Part shown: piece after piece, positions 7,257 to 15,785 of the stretch
How the letters are laid out: each line of letters begins with the position of its first letter
How positions within the stretch are numbered: position 1 is the first letter of the stretch
DNA from: CAVQZA01 sp963724805
GTDB taxonomy: Bacteria > Actinomycetota > Thermoleophilia > Gaiellales > Gaiellaceae
Assembly (NCBI GenBank): GCA_963724805.1
Contig: CAVRWA010000014.1
Span: 1,116,001-1,180,000, forward strand
Length of the DNA: 64,000 nucleotides
Reading direction: 5' to 3'
The notes under the pieces: model-generated
Databases searched by the model: none
What the model saw: only the letters and a program-made list of their open reading frames with translations
What the model was told of the DNA's origin: nothing
Made by a program: the position numbers and the translations under genes

Positions 7257-8786
7257 TCATGGCAGGTTCAGGTGTGTCTTGATCGCCTGGACGTCGAGCA
7301 CCGCCCCCTTCAGCGACAGGAACTGATCCCTGACCGCCGCCGGGTAGAGCTGCTGGACCTTGTTGACCTGGCTGCTCACGCTCTGCACCGAGTTCGAGAT
7401 CGACGCGAGCGAGCTGCTCGCCTCGGCGACTCGGCCGTCGAGCGTGGCCAGGGTGGCGTGGGCGGTGTTGACCTGCGCCCCGACGGTGTCGACCTTGGTC
7501 TGGATCGCGGACACCTGGGCCTTCACCGCGCCGACGTCGGTCGAGGCGTGCACCGCGGAGCTCGTCAGCGCGTCGAGCCCGAGCTTCCCGTCCGAGGCCG
7601 AGAGCGTCCCGGCCTGCACGGGCTCGAACGCCTGCTGGAAAGCGACGACCTGCTGCATCGTCTGTGACACCTTCTGCACGAGCTCGGCGGGCTGGCCGAC
7701 GGTGATCCCGTCGAAAGCGCCGTGCACGGCCTGCAGGTCGCGAATCCTGCCGACGAGGCCCCGGTTCGGCCCGACGAGCGTCGTCACCTCGTTCTTGAGG
7801 CGGTCGACTGAGTCGAAGTAGTCGGCCGTGAAGTGGGGCTGGAGCTTCGAGCGGATGTCCACGACGGCGGGTTGGAGCTGGACCGGGTCGAAGTAGTGGA
7901 ACTGGAGCCACGGCCCGATCCAGTCCCGGAAGCCGACCCGGATCGAGCCCGCGCCGCGGGCCTGGTCGGGCGTCGTCGGATCGGCGTCGGCGCGCGCCAC
8001 CGCGACCACGATCGAGGCGTAGTCGCGCCAGACCGGGCTGACCACCGGCGGTGCGACCTTGCCGAGCACGGCAGGCGCGTTCTTGACGTAGTACGTGTCG
8101 ACGTACGACCGCATGCTGAGCCCGGCCGGCCGGTCGTACTCGGTCGCGAGCGCGGTGAAGACGCCCGCGTTCTTCGCGTCGACCGGGGTAGGCGCCTGGA
8201 GGATGACCTGGGCGAGCGTCTTGCTCGCGAGCGTCGAGGTCATCGTCGCCGCGACGTCGAGGTGCGCCTGGAGCGGCAGCTCGGGGCCGACCTCGGCCCG
8301 CAGCCGCGCCTGCGCCTGGCCCGACGTATTCGTGCGCACCGAGATCGCGCGCTCACCGCCCGAGCTGTCGCCGGTCGCCGACTCGAAGCCGTCTGCGGCG
8401 CGAAGGTGGCCCCACACCGCGATGAAGTCGACCCAGGGGCGCTGGTTCGCCGTGAAGGTGACCGGCTGGCCCTGGAGATCGGTCAGCTGCGCCGTGATCG
8501 TCGCCTCCTCGCCGGTCGCGTAGGTCACCCGGGTCGTCGAGAGCGAGACCTTGAAGTAGTCGCCGAGCTCGGTCTTGATCGCCGACACGTCGGTCTGCAG
8601 CGCGGTGACGTCGGTCGTGAGCGTCGTCACCTCCGTGGTGAGGGTCGCGAGCGAGGTGTCCACGGCGGCGAAGCGGCTGTCGACGCTCGCGGAGAGGTCG
8701 TCGAGCGCCTTCATCAGCTTGTTCCAGAGCTCCGCGCGGATCAGCTCGCCGGCACTCTTTCCTCCGAACTGGTCGACGAACGTCAT
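7257..8786 (-). CDS. Trimeric-fibre-like tail protein with coiled coils and Ig-like domain
   Basis: 509 aa. The ATG overlaps the preceding stop by one base (TGATG). Residues 25-75 form a heptad-type coiled coil (repeats such as LTTEVTTLTTDVTALQTDV). An Ig-like domain follows (YATGEEATITAQLTDLQGQPV, WGHLRAADGF), then a domain with FRDWIGPWLQFHYF. The last 90 residues are a second long coiled coil (VKAQVSAIQTKVDTVGAQV and onward). The Ig-like and FRDW domains match those of the next gene downstream, so these are duplicated fibres with swapped N-terminal modules. Coiled-coil fibres that hang from a baseplate and bind receptors are standard in contractile tails. The specific receptor cannot be read from the sequence. 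Confidence 0.65.
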   Translation of the reverse strand: MTFVDQFGGKSAGELIRAELWNKLMKALDDLSASVDSRFAAVDTSLATLTTEVTTLTTDVTALQTDVSAIKTELGDYFKVSLSTTRVTYATGEEATITAQLTDLQGQPVTFTANQRPWVDFIAVWGHLRAADGFESATGDSSGGERAISVRTNTSGQAQARLRAEVGPELPLQAHLDVAATMTSTLASKTLAQVILQAPTPVDAKNAGVFTALATEYDRPAGLSMRSYVDTYYVKNAPAVLGKVAPPVVSPVWRDYASIVVAVARADADPTTPDQARGAGSIRVGFRDWIGPWLQFHYFDPVQLQPAVVDIRSKLQPHFTADYFDSVDRLKNEVTTLVGPNRGLVGRIRDLQAVHGAFDGITVGQPAELVQKVSQTMQQVVAFQQAFEPVQAGTLSASDGKLGLDALTSSAVHASTDVGAVKAQVSAIQTKVDTVGAQVNTAHATLATLDGRVAEASSSLASISNSVQSVSSQVNKVQQLYPAAVRDQFLSLKGAVLDVQAIKTHLNLP

Positions 8787-11569
8787 CAGGACTCCTTTCG
8801 AACGGGTTTCTCGCCGACGGCGAGGACTGCACGGACGCCCGCGGGCCGGACCTGCTTCATGCCGTCGAAGACGCGGTCGAGGGCGGCCGGGTCGATCGAG
8901 TCGTTCGGCCCCCGGCTGCCGAGGCGGACCTCGATCGAGAGCGGCCGCTTGGGATCCCAGGCGAAGCCGACGCGCGCGGCGGGCGGGAAGGCGAAGACGG
9001 CCTCGTCGAATTCGCTCTGCTCGTCGAGCGGATCGGGGAGACCCTGGTCGTAGCGGCCGGGCTCCGGATCGGGCGCCTTGGCGTCGGCCGCGAGCAGGCG
9101 TCCTTCGATCGACCAGGCGGGCCGGCTCTCGGGAAGCGTCGCGTCGTCGGGCTCGAGCGAGAGATAGCGCCACTCGGTCGTCCCGGCCGGCAGCCGCGGC
9201 AGGGCCGGGATCCCGCCGTCGACGACCCGGGTGTCGCCGTCGAGCTTGATCCGGGCGACGAACTTCGCCTGATCGACGGCCGACGGATTCGCGACGCCGA
9301 AGTCGGCCGGATTCCAGTCCACGAGGTCCGCGGCGAGCGAGTCGCTGAACGCCACGCCCGTCACGGCCTTCTCGGACGCCTTCGTGCGGGCCGCGAGGGA
9401 GAACGTCGCCCAGGTGGGCGAGGTGAGCGAGGTGTCGAAACGCTCCCAGACGTTGCCGGCACGGCGGAAGCGCCAGGCGCTGCGCGGGGCCGGGTCGGCG
9501 GCCGGCGGGTAGATCGAGTCGGCGCGGCCGAACTGCACCCAGCTCTTCGACGAGGTCTGGAACTGGAAGAAGTCGCGGCCGTCGAAGCGAAACACGCCGC
9601 GGTCGGTCGCGGCCCAGAGCAGCCCGCGCTCGTCCTCGACGAGCGCCGAGACCAGGCCCGGGCAGAGGTCAGGGAACGCCTCGAGCTGGGTGCGGAAGGC
9701 GACGGCGCCACCCTCGCCGTGGGCGACGTAGCGCGCGAGGCCCTGTTCGGTGCCGATCCAGAGCGCCCCGTCGCGGGCGCGCAGGATCGCCGTCACGGGC
9801 GGCAGGAAGACGTGGCTGTCGTCGAGCTTTGCCGGATCGAGCGGGAGCCACTCCGAGACCTCGTCGCTGAAGGCCTCGCCCGAGTAGAGCCACCACTCGT
9901 TCGTGTCCGGGCGGTAGGCGACGAGGCCGAAGTCGCCGCCGGCGTAGATCGCGCCGGTCGAGTCCTGCGCGAGCGCCTTCACCTCCGCGGTGAGCTTCGT
10001 GTCCTTGAGCGAGTCGTCCTTCTTGAGCGATGCGAGGCCCTTCGAGGTGCCGGCCCACCACGTGCCGTCGCCCGCCTGGAGGAGCGCGTTGATCGCGCGG
10101 CCGTCGCCGGGCCCGGCCGTCGCCGCGAAGGCGCCGTCGGGGAAGCGCGGCATGCGGACGAACGCGGTCTCGGTCCCGAGCAGCAGGTCGGAGCCGTGCT
10201 CGGCTAGGCAGCGGATCGCAGGCTGGCCGGCCAGCGCCGTCGTCCACGCGCCGTCGAAGCGCCACAGCTCGCCGGTGCCGAGCCCGGCCCAGAGCGTGTT
10301 CTCGCCGGTTCGCAGCAGTGCCGTGACCGGATCCCCGGGGGCGTCCTTCGACGCCTTCCACGGGCCGGGCGCGGTCGGGTCCTCGCCGGGGCCGGCCGAC
10401 GAGACCTGCACGCCGGCGTCGCCGACGAGCCACGAGCTGTGCGCCGGCTGGATCCGGAGCGTCCTGCCCGGCGGCACCGTGCCCGTGTAGGCGACCCCGA
10501 CGCAAAGGGCGCCGCCGCGGTAGAGCTCGAGCAACGGCGCAACCGTCGCCGCGAAGACCGAGTCGCCGTCGGCGTCGACCTCCGCCAGCTCCTCCTCGGT
10601 CGGCGACTGGACGAAGACCGTCGGCGACGAAGGGAGCAGCCCGTCGTTCGAGAGCGGCCAGTGCATCAGCGGGCCCACGTAATCGGTGGGCTGGCCCGGC
10701 AGCGAGACGGCGACCGTCGTGGTCGTGAGTGCGGCGTACTCCTCGATGCTAAAGGGTCGATCCTGCTGCTCGGGGAGCGCGTCGATGTCGATCGGCAGCT
10801 GCGCCTCGGTCATCCGACGCATCGCCTCGACGGTGCCGAGGCCGTGCTCGTAGAGGGCGACGATCCGAGCGATCCGCTGCCGGTAGGTCTCGACGGTCTC
10901 CGGGTTGGCCGCGCCGCCGCCGTCCTGCACGATCGGCTCCTGCCAGGGCGGCAGCGAGAGCAGCGAGGCGAGGCGGCCGAGGTCGTCGATGTACGGGAAG
11001 TGGCGGACGGGCGGATCGTGTGGCGCGGGCATCCCGAGCTTCTGGAGCGCGAGGCTGCGCAGGAAGAACGGGCTGTTCTGGGCGCGGTCGGCGAACTGGA
11101 ACCAGTGCGACTGCATCACGTCGCCCGCCTCCCGGTTCAGCCGCTCGAGCACGCCCGCAACCGCGAGGAGCTGCAGCCCGAGCAGGCTCCGCTGCTTCAG
11201 CTGGAGCGCGAAGCTCGACGGCAGCGCGACGCCGACGGGGGCGACGCTGTCGCTGACCGCCAGCACGGCGAGCGGCTTCAGCGAGAGCGCGCCGCCGCCC
11301 TCGATCGCGCGGACCTCGAGCGCGAACCCCGAGCCGGGCGCCCGGCCCGGCGCGAGCGAGAGCCGTCGAACCGGGCCGCCGGGTGCGGAGAGCTCGACGA
11401 TCAGCGAGCCTTCGCCGCGGGGCGTCGCCTTGAACCGAATCGGGTCGGTGTCGCCGCCGACCTCGACGAGGTCGTCGCGCCCGAGCGGCAGCACCGGCTG
11501 CACCGCGTCGTCGGCGTCCGGCCGGTAGAGGAGCGGCAGCCGGTCGCGCAGGGCCTCGTACCTAGCCAC
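8786..11569 (-). CDS. Baseplate wedge (gpI-type) protein fused to a sensor-type beta-propeller
   Basis: 927 aa. The GTG start at 11569 overlaps the gpJ stop by 8 nt. An ATG-less longer form from 11599 is possible but would overlap more. The N-terminal part (YEALRDRLPLLYRPDADD, then helical segments to about residue 270) fits the tail protein I position after gpJ. Residues of about 390-660 hold at least five repeats of the two-component-regulator propeller type: TLWAGLGTGELWRFDG, TWWAGTSKGLASL, AIYAGGDFGLVAYRPD, ALWIGTEQGLARY, LLWAATDRGVFRFDG. The C-terminal 250 residues are another beta-rich region. Propellers of this kind normally sense ligands in periplasmic histidine kinases. Here one may serve as a receptor-binding head. 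Assignment to the tail is strong from context, and the ligand is unknown. Confidence 0.7.
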   Translation of the reverse strand: MARYEALRDRLPLLYRPDADDAVQPVLPLGRDDLVEVGGDTDPIRFKATPRGEGSLIVELSAPGGPVRRLSLAPGRAPGSGFALEVRAIEGGGALSLKPLAVLAVSDSVAPVGVALPSSFALQLKQRSLLGLQLLAVAGVLERLNREAGDVMQSHWFQFADRAQNSPFFLRSLALQKLGMPAPHDPPVRHFPYIDDLGRLASLLSLPPWQEPIVQDGGGAANPETVETYRQRIARIVALYEHGLGTVEAMRRMTEAQLPIDIDALPEQQDRPFSIEEYAALTTTTVAVSLPGQPTDYVGPLMHWPLSNDGLLPSSPTVFVQSPTEEELAEVDADGDSVFAATVAPLLELYRGGALCVGVAYTGTVPPGRTLRIQPAHSSWLVGDAGVQVSSAGPGEDPTAPGPWKASKDAPGDPVTALLRTGENTLWAGLGTGELWRFDGAWTTALAGQPAIRCLAEHGSDLLLGTETAFVRMPRFPDGAFAATAGPGDGRAINALLQAGDGTWWAGTSKGLASLKKDDSLKDTKLTAEVKALAQDSTGAIYAGGDFGLVAYRPDTNEWWLYSGEAFSDEVSEWLPLDPAKLDDSHVFLPPVTAILRARDGALWIGTEQGLARYVAHGEGGAVAFRTQLEAFPDLCPGLVSALVEDERGLLWAATDRGVFRFDGRDFFQFQTSSKSWVQFGRADSIYPPAADPAPRSAWRFRRAGNVWERFDTSLTSPTWATFSLAARTKASEKAVTGVAFSDSLAADLVDWNPADFGVANPSAVDQAKFVARIKLDGDTRVVDGGIPALPRLPAGTTEWRYLSLEPDDATLPESRPAWSIEGRLLAADAKAPDPEPGRYDQGLPDPLDEQSEFDEAVFAFPPAARVGFAWDPKRPLSIEVRLGSRGPNDSIDPAALDRVFDGMKQVRPAGVRAVLAVGEKPVRKES

Positions 11570-13292
11570 TCGCGGCGCCTTCCACGTTGCCGAGCGCAAG
11601 CCGTTCGTACGCTGTCATCGCGTAGGTGTCGGTGTGGTCGTCGAGCACGACGCTGAGGCCGCTCTCGAGCGTCAGCACGAGCGTCACCTTGTACGGCGCC
11701 ACGTCCGTCTCGGTCGGCGGCGAGCCGCCGACCGGGATCGAGATCGGTGCCGCGGTGCGACCCGGCAGCGGGACCGTGGCGAGGAGCTGGCCGAACGAGA
11801 GCGTGAGCGCGTCGTCGGACTCGTTCGCCGCGTTGACCGTGCCGAGAGCGTCGGTGAGCGCGGCGCGGATCGCCCCGGGGTCCGCCGGGTCGGCCGACGA
11901 CGGGTACGAGACCGTCGCGCTGAGCGTCGTCGGCAGGTTCGGGTCGGCGATGTGGAGCTCGCCGAGCACGGTCGCGAAGCCGGCGATGTCGAGCTGGCCG
12001 GCCTCCACGTCGAGCACGTCCTGCGGCGGGCCGCCGTTTCGCGACGTCGCGCTGACGAGCTTCACGTCCTCGACGCCGTCGACCCCTAGCGCGAGCCCGA
12101 CTAGCTGGTTGATGCTCGCGGGATCCTTCGCAGGCAGGCGCTGGAAGTAGTCGGAGATCTTGTCGCTCACCGAGCGCTGCGCCGCGCGGAGATCCTGCGC
12201 GAGCAGCCCCTTCCCGGTCGTCAGCCGCAGCTCGAGATCGACCTTGAGCGGAGGCTGCGGCGCCGCGATCTGCACGACGACACCAGCGGGGCGGACCAGC
12301 TCGATCGAGTCGGTCAGCCGCTGCAGCAGGTCGGGCGGCAGGGACTCGACGTGCGGCGTGATCGTGACCGTGCCCGGGGTGGTTCCCTCGTCGATGTCGG
12401 CGGTGATTCCGACGCCACGGAGTGCCTGCTCGAGAGCGCCGCGCGTGGCCCGCTCGCTCCCGTGGAGGAAGTTCTTGGCCCGCGTGCGCAGCTCCGCGTC
12501 GGTCTCGTCCTGGGTCGCGACGGCGGTCGGGCCCGGGTTCGTGACCGAGGCGATGCCGGCGATCGGCACCAGCAGCAGCGTGAGCCTGCCCGCCGGCTGC
12601 GGGTCGTTCGGGTCGAGGTCGCGGGCGTTGACGCGGATCGAGCTCTGCCCGGGGCTCATGGCCACGGTCTCGATCGTCTCGTACTGGACCTTGCCGTCTG
12701 CGGTGGCGACGCGCGTGCCGGCGGGGATCGTGAGCTCGCCGGGTGCGCCCGCCGCGCGCGTGAACTCGACCACGCCGGCCGGTCGGCCGCCGCGCACGCG
12801 GGCGATCCCGAGCAGCGCGACCACGTTGTCGAGCGCGTCGTCGGTCGCGGTGTCGACGAAGCCGGACTGGTACACGGTCTCGAGGAGGGCGTAGATCCGC
12901 CCGAGCTCGAGCGCGGTCGTCTCGCAGAGCGTGCGCAGCACGCTGCCGATCTGGAGGTCGGTCAGCTCCGGCTGAGCCGCCGCCGGCACGTAGTTCACGT
13001 ACAGGAGCGAGCCCGGGTCGGGGAACTCGGCCCCTTTCTCGGGCAGCACGACCGTGCGGCCGTCGTCGGAGAGCTGGTAGTCGGTCCCCTTCCGGAACTC
13101 GTGCGGCTCTCCGTTCCGCGCCCCCCAGACGGAGACGATGTCCGAGGCGGGGGGTTGCTGCAGCACCAGGGTGTACGGCGCCGTGCCGGCCCCGGGCGGC
13201 GGGAAGGGCTGGCTCTCCGACGCGACGCCCCCCGTGAGGGTCGTCAGCAGGTTCTCGAGCACCTCGGGATAGGTGCGGCGGCGGAAGCTCAT
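11562..13292 (-). CDS. Baseplate J-like (gp47-type) wedge protein
   Basis: 576 aa. The sequence fits the gpJ/gp47 family of contractile tails: LRTLCETTALELGRIYALLETVYQSGFVD, then GVVEFTR...LTIPAGTRVATADG, VTNPGPTAVATQDETDAELRTRA and GVEDVKLVS. These are the N-terminal helical, central beta (IPAGT) and C-terminal wedge segments of the family. Its ATG overlaps the gp25-like stop (ATGA). It would pair with the gp25-like protein to form the baseplate ring that triggers sheath contraction. The length exceeds the P2 gpJ type (about 300 aa) and is closer to eCIS Afp11-type proteins. Confident from sequence and gene order. Confidence 0.85.
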   Translation of the reverse strand: MSFRRRTYPEVLENLLTTLTGGVASESQPFPPPGAGTAPYTLVLQQPPASDIVSVWGARNGEPHEFRKGTDYQLSDDGRTVVLPEKGAEFPDPGSLLYVNYVPAAAQPELTDLQIGSVLRTLCETTALELGRIYALLETVYQSGFVDTATDDALDNVVALLGIARVRGGRPAGVVEFTRAAGAPGELTIPAGTRVATADGKVQYETIETVAMSPGQSSIRVNARDLDPNDPQPAGRLTLLLVPIAGIASVTNPGPTAVATQDETDAELRTRAKNFLHGSERATRGALEQALRGVGITADIDEGTTPGTVTITPHVESLPPDLLQRLTDSIELVRPAGVVVQIAAPQPPLKVDLELRLTTGKGLLAQDLRAAQRSVSDKISDYFQRLPAKDPASINQLVGLALGVDGVEDVKLVSATSRNGGPPQDVLDVEAGQLDIAGFATVLGELHIADPNLPTTLSATVSYPSSADPADPGAIRAALTDALGTVNAANESDDALTLSFGQLLATVPLPGRTAAPISIPVGGSPPTETDVAPYKVTLVLTLESGLSVVLDDHTDTYAMTAYERLALGNVEGAASG

Positions 13293-13759
13293 GACGCGAC
13301 CCTCAGGCTGAAGGGCCCGATCGTGACCGTCTCTGCGGCGCCGACCGGCTGGGCGCGGATCAGGATGTCGACGAGATCTCGCTCCTCGACCGCCGGGGTG
13401 ACGGTCACCTCCTCGACCTTGGCGATGCGCGGCTCCTGCGCGAGCGCCTCGAGCACGAAGAGCTTCGCGAGGCCGCGGCGCGTCTCGCTGTTCGGCGCCC
13501 CGAGCAGCTCGTCGAGGCGCGAGCCGTACTCCGGATGGCCGAGCTCGGCGAGCTCCCCACGCCGCGTGAGGAGGCGCATCACGACCGCCTGGCCCAGGTT
13601 GTCCCGGCCGTCGATCGTCTCGTAGTCGAGCAGCGTGTGCGCGCCCTCGCCCGTCGCCAGCGTCACGCGCTGCGAGGGCACGACGTACACCGGGCGCAGC
13701 TCGTGGTGGGTCAGCTCGATCCGAACGTCTCTGAGCAGCTGAGGATCAGCAGTCGCCAT
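13289..13759 (-). CDS. gp25-like baseplate wedge protein
   Basis: 156 aa. It follows the gp25/GPW family pattern: VVMRLLTRRGELAELGHPEYGSRLDELLG is the conserved 'L.T..GE...hPeyGs.l' core, followed by a partner helix (LAKLFVLEALAQEPRI) and a C-terminal strand. It is about the usual family length. It starts one base before the PAAR stop and overlaps gpJ by 4 nt. It is predicted to bind gpJ and the first sheath ring in the baseplate. Confidence 0.88.
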   Translation of the reverse strand: MATADPQLLRDVRIELTHHELRPVYVVPSQRVTLATGEGAHTLLDYETIDGRDNLGQAVVMRLLTRRGELAELGHPEYGSRLDELLGAPNSETRRGLAKLFVLEALAQEPRIAKVEEVTVTPAVEERDLVDILIRAQPVGAAETVTIGPFSLRVAS

Positions 13760-14155
13760 CTAGCCTCCGATCAGGACGGTCGAGACGGCGACGACCTGGC
13801 CGACCGGAAGGTCCGACGGGTCGTTGCACGTCGTTGCGATGTCGCCGGTGCGGGCCGCGGCCTTGCCGTTGATCTTCACCGTGGCGCTGCCCATGAAGAT
13901 CGTCGCCTTGTTCGAGGGAGGGGTCTGGAACGGGCCGCCCGCGGGGATGTGCGAGGGCGAGTTGGTCGCCGTCGAGTCCTTGGTCGCGGCCGGCTTTCCC
14001 TCGATCTTCACGTCGCTCGAGAGCGCGCCGTCGAGCTGGCCCGCGAAAGGGTTCGGAAGCGGGGTCGGGATCGGCCCGCCCGGCGACGGGATCATCACGA
14101 TGTGGATGTCGGTCGCGATCACCTGGTCTCCCTGCTTGGCTGCCGGCTGCCCCAT
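13760..14155 (-). CDS. PAAR-like spike-tip protein
   Basis: 131 aa from an ATG at 14155, chosen because AGGAGG lies just upstream and the longer reading frame is not credible protein. It shows the PAAR/DUF4150-like pattern: repeated Pro/Gly turns (IPSPGGPIPTPLPNPF), TNSPSHIPAGGPFQTPP, then MGSATVKINGKAAARTGD with a conserved Cys (TTCND). Such proteins form the metal-binding cone that sharpens the spike of contractile injection machines. It sits directly after the gpV-like spike gene, as expected. No C-terminal toxin extension is present. Confidence 0.85.
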   Translation of the reverse strand: MGQPAAKQGDQVIATDIHIVMIPSPGGPIPTPLPNPFAGQLDGALSSDVKIEGKPAATKDSTATNSPSHIPAGGPFQTPPSNKATIFMGSATVKINGKAAARTGDIATTCNDPSDLPVGQVVAVSTVLIGG

Positions 14156-14163
14156 CACGCCTC

Positions 14164-14778
14164 CTAGTTGATGTTCACCGTGGCGCCCTTGAGGGTCAGC
14201 TTGCCCTGGGCCTCGATGTCGATGTTGCTGCCGGCCTCGATCTTGAGGTCGGTCTGGCTCTTGATCGAGAGGGAGCCGTCCTTGCCGATCGACAGGCTCG
14301 CGTTGCCGCCGACGTCCACCGAGATCACCGGGTCGTCGTCCTGCACGGTCACGGAGAGCGCGGAGGCGAGCTTGACGACGACCTTCGCCGGGTCGCCGTG
14401 GAGCTCGACGTGGATTGCGCTGCCGTCGAGCGGCATGTTCAGGATCGCCTGGCCCGCATCGTTCTCCGGCGGCCGGTTCTGGTCGTCGTAGAGGCGGCCG
14501 ATGATCACCGGATGGTTGATGTCGCCGTTCACGAACTGCACGACCACGAGCTCGCCGACGGCGGGGATGCTCGCGCCGCCGATCAGCCCCGTCGCGACCG
14601 GGACGCGACCGAGCACGATCCCGGAGTCGCGCAGCGCGACGGTGCACGCGTAGTTGTCGGTGTCGCCCGAGCTCGCGTGTGGATGCTGCTTCTGCACGAC
14701 GGCGAGCTCGGCGGTGCGCATCCGGCCGAGCTCGTCACGGACGATCTCCTGGATGCTCTCGAACAGGGTGAGGGTCAT
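14164..14778 (-). CDS. gpV/gp5-like baseplate spike protein (VgrG needle half)
   Basis: 204 aa. The N-terminal OB-fold region has the typical GLIGGASIPAVGELVVVQFVNGD, then HPVIIGRLYDDQNRPP. The C-terminus is the repetitive beta-helix needle (VSVDVGGNASLSIGKDGSLSI, SQTDLKIEAGSNIDIEAQGK). With the gpD-like protein encoded just upstream it makes the two halves that are fused in VgrG. ATGA overlap with the hub gene. It should trimerise below the tube and carry the PAAR tip. Confidence 0.88.
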   Translation of the reverse strand: MTLTLFESIQEIVRDELGRMRTAELAVVQKQHPHASSGDTDNYACTVALRDSGIVLGRVPVATGLIGGASIPAVGELVVVQFVNGDINHPVIIGRLYDDQNRPPENDAGQAILNMPLDGSAIHVELHGDPAKVVVKLASALSVTVQDDDPVISVDVGGNASLSIGKDGSLSIKSQTDLKIEAGSNIDIEAQGKLTLKGATVNIN

Positions 14779-15785
14779 GTGTCGCCCTTCGCGAGCAGGA
14801 GCAGCGAGGTGTAGCCGCGCGCCTTCACGAGCCGGTGGCGGACGCCCCGCACGACCCAGGAGCCGTTCAGCGTGTCGTCGGGCGCGCTCGCGACTGCGAT
14901 CGTCGAGCCGACCGCCGCCTTCGGGGCGCCCGGGACGAGCAGCCGCGCCGTGAGTGCGCCGAGCTTCGCCGTCGCGGCGAATCCCTGCGCGGCTCCGTTC
15001 ACCGCGTCCGCGCTGCGGAGCGCGCCGAGCTGGAAGAGCACCGAGGGGTCTCCGGATCCCGCCGAGCCCGTCACCGGCAACGAGTCGTGCACGTTCCAGC
15101 TCCAGGCGTCGCTGCCCTGGCTGCCCGCGGCGCCCTCGCCGACGACCGTCACCTCGCCCGGCAGCGGCGGCGCCTCCTGCGCGTCGAGCTCGAGGATGTC
15201 CTGGCCGTAGGTGAACGTCTGCGCCGGGGCGCCCGCCTGGAGCGGCGCGAAGTGGAGCCCCGCGTCCGCGCCGAACCAGGCCGCGAAGCCGGAGAGCTCG
15301 GCGAGGTTTGCGACGTGCTGCCACGCGCTCGAGCGGCTGTCGACGACGTAGTAGGGGAGGGAGGGGCCGCTCTCGACCGCGTCCGGGGCGACGCCGACCT
15401 TGCTCGCGAGATCCCGGACGATGTCGCCGGCGCTCTGCTGCTCGTAGCCCTGGTCGAGCCGGAACGCGGCGAGGACGGCGCCGCCGTTCGAGGCGACGAG
15501 GCGCGTCGTTCCCGAGACGGTGCGGTGCACGGAGCGGACGGCGCCCTTGAACACGGCGTCCGTGCTTCCGTCGTCGAATCCGAGCGAGACGTCGCCCGTA
15601 TCGCCAAGCGAGGCCTTCGGCGCGTCGTCCCGCGAGGAGAACACGACCTCGGCGGCGTCGACCGCGGGCGCGAGCCCGGCCTCGACCGAGACCGTCGCCA
15701 GCGAGCGCGCCCAGTCGTCCGTGCTCCCACTCCCGAACGAAAGCGAGAACGCGGGCTTGCGCACGGCGGGAGCGGTCGCGCTCAC
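14775..15785 (-). CDS. gpD/gp27-like tail hub protein (phage late control D family)
   Basis: 336 aa. The GTG start at 15785 is chosen from the GTGA overlap with the M23 gene stop and a GAGGAGAA sequence upstream. The protein begins VSATAPAVRKPAFSLSFGSG and contains the gpD pattern: DVSLGFDDGSTDAVFKGAVRSVHR, QSAGDIVRDLASKVGV, WQHVANLAELSGFAAWFGADAGLHF and FTYGQDILELD. It forms the hub ring between tube and spike. In many contractile systems the hub and spike are one VgrG polypeptide. Here they are separate, as in P2-type phages. Confidence 0.85.
   Translation of the reverse strand: MSATAPAVRKPAFSLSFGSGSTDDWARSLATVSVEAGLAPAVDAAEVVFSSRDDAPKASLGDTGDVSLGFDDGSTDAVFKGAVRSVHRTVSGTTRLVASNGGAVLAAFRLDQGYEQQSAGDIVRDLASKVGVAPDAVESGPSLPYYVVDSRSSAWQHVANLAELSGFAAWFGADAGLHFAPLQAGAPAQTFTYGQDILELDAQEAPPLPGEVTVVGEGAAGSQGSDAWSWNVHDSLPVTGSAGSGDPSVLFQLGALRSADAVNGAAQGFAATAKLGALTARLLVPGAPKAAVGSTIAVASAPDDTLNGSWVVRGVRHRLVKARGYTSLLLLAKGDT

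Noticed and set aside
12160..12894. Ser/Thr-rich plus-strand frame inside the gpJ gene
   Set aside because: Antisense to the clear gpJ-like protein, with no start signal and no domain.
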